A stretch of 64,000 bases of DNA, from the NCBI GenBank assembly GCA_004380135.1, contig QXCR01000068.1, positions 62,001 through 126,000 on the forward strand. Reading direction: 5' to 3'. This document shows, one piece after another, positions 11,119 to 22,490 of the stretch (positions are counted from its first letter, which is position 1; every line of letters starts with the position of its first letter). The position numbers were made by a program, and so were the translations under genes. Origin of the DNA: Stemphylium vesicarium (lineage: Eukaryota > Ascomycota > Dothideomycetes > Pleosporales > Pleosporaceae). The notes beneath the pieces are model-generated. The model did not search any database, was not told where the DNA came from, and worked only from the letters and a program-made list of their open reading frames with translations.

Positions 11119-14100
11119 ATGGCGGCGGCAGTCGACGTTGGCTACCTGGCCGCGTCTTATTCCGTCCCAGAGACGATCTTCCAGTCCTTACTATCCGAAC
11201 CCACCACCGAGCTGGTCCAGACACTGCTCACCCAGATTGAAGCCAAGGCGCGCGCATACGATGACCTTCAGTCAGAGAAGATCCGCACCGATGTCGAGCT
11301 CGAGGCGGCCGTCCAGGGCGGCGAGCAACGCGCGCGAACACTGAAGGCCACGGCGGAGAAGGCGCAAAGGGAGGCCGAAGAACTGAGGCAGAAGCTCGCC
11401 CAGGAAGGTAGGAGACGTGGCAGCCAACTTCATCCCAGTCATACTGACATATCTATAGAAACTGCTAGGCAAGAGGCAGAGAGAGCGCTGCACAACCTGC
11501 AGACCACGGCCAGCAGCTCGTCCTCGGAGACGCAAGCGCTGGAATCGCGCATCAAGACACTCGAGTCCCACAACCGCGATGCCATTGCCATGCACGAAGC
11601 CAAGACGGCTGCACACGACCGCCTCGCAAAGGAGCTGTCAGAGCTACACGAGAGGTCGCTCGACCTGCGCAAGCAAGTCTCGACACTGGAGCAGAAGAAT
11701 CAAGCTCTCGAGAGCGATGCTACTAATGTCAAGTTCCGCGAAGCCAACCTACAGCAAGAGATTGAACAGCTCCGAAGCAACAATGACTGGTACACGACCG
11801 AACTGAAGACGCGCTCCGACGACCACAGCAAGTACCGCAAGGAGAAGAACGCCCAAATCGCCCAACTGCAACGCGAGATCGCCGATGCCTCCGAGACCAT
11901 CGATACCCTACGTCGGGCCGAAACGCTACTACGGCAGCACATTGAGGAGCTCAAGACCAAGGCAGAAGAGGATCGCTTGCGCATTGAGGAACTGGAAAAT
12001 GCTGCCTCTGCAGCTGAGGCCAATTTCCGCATTGAGCTGGATGGAGCGCGACGACTGGCCGCGCTACACCAGCAGAACAATGATATGACTAAGAAGCGCT
12101 TAGAACAACTGCAGGCAGACAGCGAGCGCGTACAGGAAGACGCTGCGACTGAGATTGGACAACTCCAGGCCGACGTTGAGCTGGAACGCAACAGGGCTGC
12201 CGAGGCCGAAGCCCGTACCGCTGAGCTAGAGATGCTCGTTGAGACGCTCAAGAGCGACAACTCCGACCTACGAAGCTCCGTACGCGTGCCAGGAACACCA
12301 CGCCATGGCATGAGCGTGAATGGCGGCTTTAGCACCCCGGGTAGGGCAGGCTCACCCGCTGTCTTCTCGCCTGGCGGCTCGCAGCTCAAGGCCGATGCAT
12401 CCAAGACGCAGCTGCTCATTGAGAACAACGACCTCAAGAAGGAACTGCGCAAGGTTCGAGAGAAGCACGAAGAGCAAAGCAGCATTCTCAACGACATGCT
12501 CCAGGAACTCGAACGCCGCCAACCCGAATTCGATGAACTTCGTCACCAGAACGATGCGCTTCACGAGCAGAATAACGACATGTCAAACCTCCTCGACGAA
12601 GCCAACGCCGAGCGCGAAGCCGCCCAACGGGAGTCTCGCAAGGCTACGGGTGACCTGGAAGGCGTACAGAACGAGTGTGCGCTGCTCCGTCGCCAGGTTC
12701 AAGACGCCACCATCCAGCTGCGGTCGATTCTTTGGCGTCGCGAAGCACAGGAGAACGGCATCGAGAGTCTCCCACAAGATCAGCAGAGATTGATTGTTGA
12801 GACTGTGGAGAAGAACGAAGTGCCCGATGACTTACTACCAGACGATTCGCCCACACACAACATGATCACAAAGCATCTTGTGCTCTACAAGAACGTAGTC
12901 GACCTCCAGCAACAGAACACCGAGCTTTTACGCACCATCCGACAAGTCGCCGACGAACAGGAGAAGCAAGAGGCTCGTATGACTTCCGAAAAGTACCAAA
13001 AGGATATGGAGGAGCTTGTTCGCCTACGCGACCTCGTCTCCGAAAAGGAGGAAGAGATCAAGACACTGAATGTGCGCTCACAAACATTAAAGACAGAGCG
13101 CGACATGTACAGTCGCATCGTGGGTGGCCGCAACCAAGTACCCTCTTTCTCGCAATCAACCTCCGCCTTTGCTCAGTCGGTACCGGCTGGCGGAGCTCCC
13201 CTGTTGCTTGAAAACGGCTCGCAGTCTCGTGAGATTCCAGAATACAGCAAGCTTATCAAGGATCTTCAATCTCACATTGACTTGCTAAAGGAGGAAAGCG
13301 CCACCGACCGCGCTACACTCAAGTCGCAAGTTGACAACCTGACCAAGGACAACTCCCAGCTTCAGAGTGACAAGCTTCGGTTTGAGTCGCAGGTACGACG
13401 GGAACAAGATAGGTACGCTCGCCTCGAAGGTAGTATCAAACTGCTCCAATCCGAAAAGGACTCCCTCCAGGAGCGCTACAACAAGGTCCAAGCAACCATG
13501 GCCCAACAGGACGATAGGCTTGTCAAGGCTACTCAGAATGCTGCCGAAGCCGAAGCCCGCCTCCAAAGCCTGCAGGGTGAAATGGTCCAGCTCAAGGCAT
13601 CCCAACAAATGTCGGCGACAATTGAAGCACGCCTCAAGGAAAGGAACCAGGAGCTTATGACGGAGCGCGATCGTCTGAGCAACATGGTGTCTTCCATCCA
13701 GAGCTTGCGCAACGAAGCCGAACTGGCCACCGCAGAGAGCCGGCGGGAGCTGCAAAACAGCGTTGACAAACTCCGAGCTGACCTGCAGAACACCGAGCGC
13801 AAACTGGAAGACGAGATTGCGGAACACAAGAAAGCAACCCAGATGCGAGATTACGAACGTACCGAAGCGCAGCGTAGGATTGATGATCTTATCGCCGCAC
13901 GCAACAGTGCTGAAGTCAAGTCTGCAACCGCCGATTCTACCCGTCAACAGCTCGAACAGCGCGTCAAGGATCTGCAAAACCAGCTTCAATTGGCCGAGGA
14001 GCGCGTCCAGGCTCTGCAACCGCGTTCTACCACTGGCTCGAACGGGGAGGAAGACCCGGCCAACTGTGAGGAGGAGCTTGTCACAGAAGTTGCTGAACTC

Positions 14101-17100
14101 AAGCGCAAGATCGAACGCAAGGAAGAAGATCTGGAGGCTGTCACCGCTCAGATTACAGGTTTCCAGGAGATCGCACAGGACGCCGAGAATCGATTACAGA
14201 CTTTTGTGGAGGCCCACGAACGACTCCAGGAGCAGCTCAACCTCGCTCAGCAAGAGAAGGACGCCACTATCAGCGAGTTGCAGCAGCGTGTTGATGACAT
14301 ATCTTCTGAGCTTGCGACTAGCAGCACTGAGCTCACTCAACTCCGCGGACAGCACGAGCAAGACACCTTGGTCCTCCGACAAGAAAAGGAAACTCTTGAG
14401 TCAGAGATTGAACGACTCAAGAACGACGTGGCTGACTACAAGACCGAGGCTGAGAACCAAACCCAGTATGTCAAGACGCAAGCCGACATCGCCGAGCGCG
14501 CTCAGAAGGACTACGAGCATGAGTTCCAAAAGCATGCCGAGAGTATGGAGAAGCTCCGCGAACTGCGAGAGCAGCACAGCCAGCTCCAGACGCAGATTAC
14601 AGAGTTCAAGACACAAGCCGAAGCTGCTCGCACCACATTGGAGCAGAGCCAAGAACACTGGAAGACAACGGAAAGCCGATATGAAGACCAGATCAGCGAA
14701 GCCAAGCGCCGCCACGATGACCTGAAGCAATACAACCAGACCTTGCTCAAACAATTCGACGAGTACAAGGAGCAAATCAACAGCTTGAAGAGCGAACGTG
14801 GTACGGTAGCAGCGGCTGGCGATGCAGGCAGTGCGGAACCAGGCTCGAACAACCTACAGGACATTGAAACCTACCTCCGTCGCGAGAAGGAGATTCTAGA
14901 AGTACAGTTGAACCTCAAGGTGCAGGAATCCAAGCGACTCGAGCAACAACTTACCCATGCCCAAGGCCAGCTTGATCAGACAAGGGAGAAGCTCCTGGAG
15001 GAACAAGCCAAGGCCTCTGGCTCTCAGAGCAACTCTAGCCTTGCTCATCTCAACAAGAACCTCGAGGAACTTAATGTCTACCGCGAAAGCAACGCCACCC
15101 TGCGAAGCGAGAATACTCGTCTCCAGAACTCGTTTGCTGAAAAGGCCAGGGCACTTGAGGCCCTTCAAAGTGAGCTTGAGCCATTGCAAATTCGTGTTTC
15201 CGAACTCGAAGGCGAGCTCGAACTCAAAGCTGGGCATCTCAAGGCTGTTGAAGAAGATCGCGATCGATGGCAGAAGCGCCACCAGGATGTGCTCCAGCGT
15301 TATGACCGTATCGACCCCAAGGAACTTGAAGATCTGAAGAAACAGATCGAAGACCACAAAGTCGAGCGCGATGAAGCATTGCAACAGGTCACCGGTCTTA
15401 ACGAGCAGATTGCCGAGCTCACTCAAAAGCTGGAGCAGGCAGTGGGTGGAAAGGATGCCGAGGTCAAGGTCGCAAGGGACAGGTTCCAGAAGATCCACAA
15501 TGAGCGTATGGGTGAGAAGAAGCGCCAGTTGGAGGAAGTCACCAAGGAGCGAAACGAGGCCCAAACTACGATTGAGAACTTGAAGCAAGAGCTTGAAGGT
15601 CTTAAGCAACAGCTCACGAACGCCCAAACGGTACAAACCGATGCTGGTCAATCGCAAGAGCGTATAGCGACACTTGAGAAGGAATTACAAGAAGCCCGTG
15701 CCCAACTCGCCACGGCCCAACAAGAGCTCGAGGCGGCCAAGACTGCTCGCGACGAAGCCATCGCTCAAGCAAACGCGTCCTCGCACCCTACTGGAGGCGC
15801 AGATTCCGGCGAGGAGGGTCAGATCAACGAAGACTCTGGAGCCACAGCACAGCAGCTCTCACAATTGCAGAAGCAACTGGAAGAGGCTCAACAAAAGGCC
15901 ACTGAAGCCGAGAGCAACCGCTCCGCCGCAGCTGACCAGTTGTCCAACTTGCAGGCCCAACTTTCCTCACAAAAGGACGACCTTGAGAAGCTCCAGAAAG
16001 AAGCCGTGAGTATTAGTGATGTGTTTCTCCCAGATCATATACTGACTTCTCCCTAGACCGACAAGGGCACAACTATTGATGAGCTCCGGCAGCAACTCTC
16101 ACAAGCGCAGGCTCAAGACTCGCAGCCTGGGTCGAATGCCGCACCAGCTGAACCCGTGGCTGACACCGCTGCGCCTGCCGAGATCGAAAAACTCAAAGAA
16201 GAACTTGCTGCGAAAGCGAAGGAGGTTGAAGATCTTCGGTCTCAGCTTGCTACTGCAAAATCTGCCGAGCCATTAACAGAAGCAGAGACTGGACAGGAGA
16301 CTTCTCAGGATAGTGACGAAGTCGCAGCCATCAAGGCCTCGCTTGACCAGCGTGAGGCTCAGCTAAAAGAGCTCGAAGCATCATTGAACGGCCGTGAAGG
16401 TGTCATTGCCAAGAAGGAGGGCAACCTGGAGAATCTCCGAAAGAAGGCTAATGAGCGCGTTTCGGCAATTAGGGCTGAGACAGATGCAGAGCTTGCTAGA
16501 CTGAGGGGTGTCCACGAGGCTGAACTTGAGCGTCTACAGCAGGAAAAGCAGGCAGCAGCCACATCGAATAATGTTGCTGCGGCTCAGGAAGCTCCTAAAG
16601 AAATTCCTGAAGCATCTGCCGAGCCTTTGCCCGAGGGGATGATCAAGACGGACGATCTACCGAGGCCTCAAGTCACGGATAGTCAGCTTGCTAACTGGTT
16701 CCGCAGTAATGGGGGAGCTCTGAGAGTGGTTAAGGCCCAAATTCAGAACAATCTCAAAAAGGCAACAACTGCAAGGGACGAGACAATCGCAAAGCTGCGT
16801 CAAGAGGTCGAACAGCTCAACATTCAAAAGGCAATTGATGGCATCACCGCTGTAAAACAAGAACCCGAGCAGGCGAAGCAAGCAGGCTCAGGCGAGAACG
16901 TGGATGCAATCAATGCTGCATGGGAAGAGAAGTTGAAGACAAAGCTACAAGAGAAGGAGACAAGTATGAACAAGACGTATGAGATGAAGTCGAAGGTTAA
17001 AGACTCCCAGCTTCAACTTGTCCGAGCTAGGTTCGCGTACGTTGAGACGGCTTCCAAGGAGACGCCAACCGAGGAGGTTGCGAAGGTCTATGCGATCGCG

Positions 17101-17913
17101 ATGACGCAAAGGCCCAAGCCCGACAACAAGAATGGCGCACAACCTGCTACTCCTGCAAAGCCAGTACAACCTCAGGCCCAAGGCCAAGCGACAAATGCGT
17201 CAACGCCATCACAGCCTGGTGCCACACCCGCACAGCAACAGCAAGCCGCTCCCTCAGCGGCCAACACACCTCAGGCAAATGGCGCAAACAGTGCCCCCGG
17301 AACTCAACAGTCATTCCAGCCTGCACCTTTCCAACAGTCGGCCGGCCATGGCAATCCTGTCAACCCCTTCCTCCAGCACCAGAACCAAATGCAGAACCAG
17401 ATGGGCCGAGGCCTGCCCCAACCAGGCTTCGTAGCGCAAAACCAGAACCAACAGCAGCAACAGGGCCGTGGTCGCGGTGACGGCGTAGGAACCGGTCCTC
17501 AAGCTATTCGAGGCGCGCTCCAATCCAGCATTCCCCGCGGCGGCGGTACCGGCATCCCTCTCCCCGGCGGACGGGGCCGTGGTCAACAACAGCAGCAAAA
17601 CAACCAGCCACAAGGTCCAAACGCAAACCAGAACGCAGGCGGGCCAGGTGCATCGCAGATTGGCCGTGGTGGTGGTCGAGGCGCTGGCCGCGGTCGCGGT
17701 CAAGCCGGTCAACAACAGGGTCAGAACCAGAACCAAGCGTCCCCCAGACAGAGCTTGAATCCGGGTGCTGCTGGCTTCCAGCCTGGTCAAGCGGGTCGCG
17801 GTCAGAAGCGTGGTGCGGAAGATGATGGCGAGGGCGCTACGAGAGGTGGGAAGAGGGCCCGTGGTCGTGGCGGCGGCGGCGGTGGTGGTGGAGCGCCAGC
17901 TGCTACTGAGTAG
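11119..17913 (+). CDS. MLP1: Mlp1/Tpr nuclear-basket filament protein
   Basis: Exons 11119-11407, 11459-16005 and 16057-17913 give 2230 residues. The start MAAAVDVGYLAASYSVPE is chosen over an in-frame ATG at 11041 because family members begin this way. Residues from about 60 to 1750 are almost unbroken heptad coiled coil, interrupted near residue 400 by a Gly/Pro/Ser segment. A conserved Tpr segment (NMITKHLVLYKNVVDLQQQN) lies near residue 570. The last 300 residues are low complexity: Gln/Asn/Pro-rich, then RG/RGG-rich with a KRGAEDD..GGKRARGR basic end, likely nuclear targeting or RNA contact. Tpr/Mlp proteins line the nuclear face of the pore and act in mRNA export quality control and checkpoint anchoring. 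Both introns are 51 nt, a multiple of three. Confidence 0.95.
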
Positions 17914-18560
17914 CATGATGAGACGGATGGCGATGAGGCGTAAATGCAAAGATGGAAAGATTAATGTCGTGGAGGTAGGAATAGGATGGGAAATGTGTTA
18001 CTAGAACTTTTCGTCACCTTTTTCTTTCTTCTTTCCTTGTGTTACCTTTTCTGTCCGTTTATTTTCGCGAGTTATATTAGATGCGTCCCCATGTTTGCAT
18101 GTGTACGGTTTCTCATCCCGGATGAAAGGAGATGAGATGAGAGGGATCGGTGGTTGAGATGATAACTGGGGGAACACATAAGGAGGGGAGGAGGAGGCAT
18201 TACGCGCTTATTCCTCTTATCATATACACAGCTTTGCATTTCCACAGGCGTAACATTAGGAATTCTTACTGTTTTTGCGTTTACAACAATCAAAACAGTG
18301 ACATGCACCCTTGACTGCTCTCCCCGCATGCCATGGCCAGCACGAACATCACAAAGATAGAGTGCTAGACCACTATTTGTGATGATAGTTTTCCGCTTGA
18401 CGGTATAGATGTACATATCCGGTGTCCTGTCCTCGCTCATCCCCACCCCTCCCTCGTACTCACGAAAAAAGATAACACAAAGAGATAAAAGCAAAAAGGA
18501 AAAACACAGCCAGACAAGTACAAAATCAGTAGGCAAGAGATATGCAAGACTTTTTTTTTT
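17914..18560. other. convergent 3' flanks
   Basis: Non-coding spacer between the 3' ends of MLP1 and the JmjC gene. It contains T-rich and A-rich stretches (for example the T run near 18551) suited to cleavage/polyadenylation on either strand. No RNA gene is seen. Confidence 0.5.
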
Positions 18561-18731
18561 TCAATTAAACCAAAAGCTCACGCTGAAACTCGGGGTTAGA
18601 CTACGAATGTAATGCCACCAGCCCACGGGGAGGTAGAGACACTCGCCGGGACCCAGTATAGCCTCGACATACTTCGCGTTTCTAAAGGCGGGGAAGTGTG
18701 TTTCAAACTCTTTTTTCACTTCCTGCCTACC

Positions 18732-18764
<33 letters not shown>

Positions 18765-20270
18765 GTCATCAGGCGCATCTCCATTCTCTGCATCAGTCGC
18801 AAAGCACGAGATATCAGGATACGCAGCCATCCCCTCATCTAAATCAACTCGACTCGTATTACTCATGTCAACCCCGCTCTCGTCCATGCTTCTCGGATAA
18901 AGCCGCTCGGTTTCGCGAGGCGCGTAGAGACGCACGTACTTGTATCCTACTACCTGGGCCAAGATGTTGTGGTATGGATCAGTGTGGAGCGGCGAAATGG
19001 TACCGGCGGGACCGAACCAAGCGTTTAGGAGTGGTTCTGCTAGCTTCGCGACTGGCGCCATGTGCGTGAGATGGGGTGAGGGGGCGGGCTCGCAGTAGCA
19101 GTAATCGGGTATGCTGATGTCTGCGCGTAAGGAGGGGATTTGGGCGAAGAGGTCGTGTTGGGCGAGGTAGCCGGTTGGCTGTGGGGTTTTGTTTGGCGAA
19201 GCTTGTGGGGAGGAGCCGGTGTGCTGAGCTAGCATGTAGGTTTCCATGAAGGAGCGGAATGTGATTATGCGTTGGCCCCAGCTTTTGTCGGTGTAGCTTT
19301 TTCCTATCTCCACTGGTATCAATCTTCGCCCGCCGAGTGTCTGCTCTAGTAGATAGCCTGGGCTGTTCCATGGCCGCTCCTCGAGTGCAGGCCAGTGCTG
19401 TATGGCATCTTCTATGATATACGGTGTGTGCGTTTCTGTGCGACTGACTTTCTTCTGGAAAGCTTCTAGACTGGGCTCTGTTGTTCTTAGGACCGGGTGT
19501 CGAAGGATTGGTGGAGGATCGGGGAGCTCGGCAGGGAAGCTCGCTGGAATAGGCGGGGATGGATAGGATGGGGAGAGTTTTTGTCGCTTTGCTGGCCGTT
19601 CTGAGCTTACAATATCGGGCTGGGGCGCTGGAGTCAATGCTGCTTTCAATGCTGCAAACCATAATTCTACGAGCTCCTCCCTCCAGGGCGCACCTGCCAG
19701 TATGAGCGCCATATCGAGTAATCGAACGGTTTCGTTTACCCAGTCGCCTTCAGCCGCGCACACCCGTTGTCCTTCTACTCTGCCCTGAGTTGACGGACCT
19801 GCGGACTCGTCGTCATGGCCGCCATGGACTAGCCCCAGCACCTTCCAAAGGCTCGCGTCGGTATAGAGTCTTCGCCAGCAAGTTTTCACTTCTTTATATG
19901 GCACATCGTGCAGTTTCTGGTAGGCAAGCTTCAGGCCCAGCTCGGGGTCGTTGGGAAGGAGTGACAGCGCAGCGCGTCCGCATTCGCGAATTGGGTCAGT
20001 TTTCTGCGAGGTGGTAAGTTCTCGACGGGTTAGTTGGCAGATTTCCTCAAGCGTAGGCGCATCATTGCTCATTTCCGAAACGCGGCACAGCTGCAGTGAC
20101 GTTGGTGTTTCTGAAGGATTGTGGAGAAGCGAGTTGAAGTTGAAGCTGCGTTTGCTTATAGTGTGAGCTATGACCCTGCTACTTTCCCGCGCCGTTGAGA
20201 AAGCCAAGACATGTTGACAAAATACCCGAACGCTACTCATGCTACAGGGTCTTTGGCGGCGTTCCAACAC
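18561..20270 (-). CDS. JmjC-domain oxygenase, JMJD5/KDM8-type
   Basis: A single exon. Three in-frame starts exist: 20270 (569 aa), 20240 (559 aa) and 20072 (503 aa, MSNDAPTLEEIC). The last is the likely cytosolic/nuclear start. An N-terminal helical region (about 170 residues) precedes a cupin/JmjC domain: WFGPAGTISPLHTDPYHN supplies the His and Asp iron ligands, YKYVRLYAP follows, and LYLPVGWWHYIRSL gives the distal His. The sequence runs close to human JMJD5, a 2-oxoglutarate/Fe(II) arginyl hydroxylase. An insertion of nine Asp and six Gly residues, encoded by a CAC/CAT triplet run at 18730-18770, sits inside the JmjC fold. The extra N-terminal stretch of the longer forms looks like a mitochondrial presequence. 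Confidence 0.9.
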
Positions 20271-20737
20271 TGATCCATGCCTTCGGTAATCGTGTCGGTT
20301 TTTGCCCTTAGCGCGGCTCCATGTACCGTCAAACCTTGAAATGTACCATGATCCAGGTACAGGAACTAAAGAGCCGAGCCATGCATGTAAACTTCATTTA
20401 GGGGCCGGCAATCTGCCGGCTTGACGTACGCCATTGCGACGACACATATGATTATAGTGGTATTGTACACGAGTCTTGCAGCCCAACTTTAGATCGCCAT
20501 CTCGCGCCGTGCTGTACATCTCCAATGCACACGCGAGTGCGCCCAAAACTGTCATAACCCATCAATCGTAGACCCGTAGACCCGTAGACGCCGATCCATG
20601 GTGGGGGATATCGTGCATATGTGAAAAGAAAATAGGGGTATGGAATAGCAAAAGCACGGGGCAAGCTATGCAAATGAAAAGGCCGCAAAGGCCGGGGTAT
20701 CACACAGTAAGAATGTTAAGGAGAGGAAGGTGAAGCG
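20271..20737. other. spacer between two minus-strand genes
   Basis: Promoter of the JmjC gene and 3' flank of the Pth11-like gene. It holds a short tandem GTAGACCC repeat (20569-20591) and a GCCGGC..GCCGGC pair (20404-20420). No gene is seen. Confidence 0.45.
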
Positions 20738-22490
20738 TCAACCGAGAAGCCCGCCAGCATCCTGCAAGGACGGTACATCTCGGCTCTGGTTTGTAGCGGT
20801 ACGCCGAATAGATGTGGTCCGGGGCACTGAAGATAGCAACCCCCCAGGGTCGCGTAAAGACGGTACGTCGTAGCTTGCTTGTGTGGAGCGCGTCGAAGTG
20901 CGTTGCATAGATGCGGTTCGTTCGTGGCGAGAAGGAGGTGCGGGGTATCGAGACGCAGTGGGCTGAGCTTCTTCTTGCTCGCGGTCCTCGGAGAGCAGAC
21001 CGCCCAAGTCCTGCAGCTGCTGGTGAGTCGGTCGGGTTGACATTTCATAATCTTCCGAATGCTGTGAGAGTCGGGAGTTGCGCCGAGCTTGTGGAAGGAA
21101 TGCGCGACCATTCGACATGAGCGAGTTGGAAGCTCTAGACCCTCTCCTTGGTTGTGTCGCAAAGTCATGCGCGATTACGGAGTCGGTGGGCGAGGGGGCT
21201 ACTGCTGGGGTTTCCAGTAGACCACCCACATCGAACCAGGATACTCGCCTGCCACAGCGAGGGCTGGGCATTGGGTCCCGTATATCCTCCATCGCTGGAT
21301 TCGACGAGTCGTCGCCTTGTATCATACTAGCCTCTTCGTCGGGAAACTTCCAATTGTTGTTGACGAAAGGACCGGGCTGCCTCGTGGACGATAAAAGGTC
21401 GAGATCTGCCACAGGAGCCGGTCTGGGAACGCTTGAAGATTTCTCGAGAAGTTCGGGCTTGGTACGATATCCGAGCGATCGTGCGAGATCTTCGTCGCTG
21501 CTCCGTGACTGGTCTGTGAATCGACGTGCTGATTCTCTGCGCTCCATGCTGTCGGTGGTTGATGGTGCCTTGAACTTTGCTTTCTTGACACCTCGATCGC
21601 GAAGAAATGATCCCAGTATAATGGCGTTAGATACGATGGCCGCAGCCAAGATCTCCGAAGAAGCGAACACAGTGCGAAACTGTTGAAGGCCCTTCCTCTC
21701 AATGACTAGGGGCATTCGAGTTCCAGTAACAATGATTAGGACAACTGATAGCGAGAAGAGCGTCGTAAGGGAGATCTTCCGCTTCAAGGGCATGCTCGAG
21801 CGTACGATGATCGGAATTGGGAACGCGATCAAGAAAATGTCGGTTACAATGTCGGTAATTCCCATGGTGAGCAGCTGGGCATAACCCTGTCGGCATTGCG
21901 GTCCTGGGTCCGGGACGACTTGCCAGTAATGAGTGGTTGGCTGGCATTCGGCGAGAGTGGCAATCAGGACCATGCAAAAAGTCACAGCCAGGAAGATGCG
22001 AATCCCACGTAGTCCCCATTCGTAACCCTTTTTCCAGAAACGCTCTGTCAAGCGCTTCAAGAATTCAGAGACGGTGAATTTGGCCATCCAGATGCTAAAT
22101 ATGGATTAGTCGTGGTGTGGAAGAAAGAGGGCTTTACACGTACAACAGCGCATAGAATATCCTTGATCCAAGCACCATCTGCGAACCGATTTCTCGGTGG
22201 CGGATGATGACTGGGTCGGTCAAGTTTGAAACGTCGACATTGTTGGTGCCGTAGATCAGGACGATGTGCACAAAGCCCATTCGTGCGAATAATGGAATGA
22301 TGCTGAGGGCCATGATCTTGTCCTCGCGGAAGAGTCGTTCATTGCGGATGTATCGCCCAGACAGTCGGACGCCGATGATGACTGCTGAGAAGACGGTGCA
22401 CCACCAGCTGTACAACAGAGTCGGGTTGTTGGCGAGGCGAGTTCGGCGCTCTGGGGCAGAATCGCTGTACAGATTACGTGGTATTATCAT
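20738..22490 (-). CDS. Pth11-like fungal rhodopsin-domain membrane protein with GGLL-repeat tail
   Basis: Exons 22490-22144 and 22094-20738, with a 49-bp intron (GTACGT donor, TTTAG acceptor), give 567 residues. There is no CFEM domain or signal peptide; the protein starts directly with the rhodopsin-type seven-helix region (residues about 20-285), including AECQPTTHYW in an outer loop and TMGITDIVTDIFLIAFPIPI. The cytoplasmic tail of about 280 residues is Ser/Arg/Pro-rich. It repeats the motif D-x-GGLL four times (FDVGGLL, LQDLGGLL, LRDPGGLL, LQDAGGLL), the last at the very C-terminus. Family members are plasma-membrane receptor candidates. The ligand and the meaning of the motif are unknown. 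Confidence 0.88.

Noticed and set aside
13285..14019. 244-codon minus-strand open frame within MLP1
   Set aside because: Shadow of the coiled-coil coding sequence; Leu-rich because Gln/Glu/Lys codons reverse to Leu/Phe codons.
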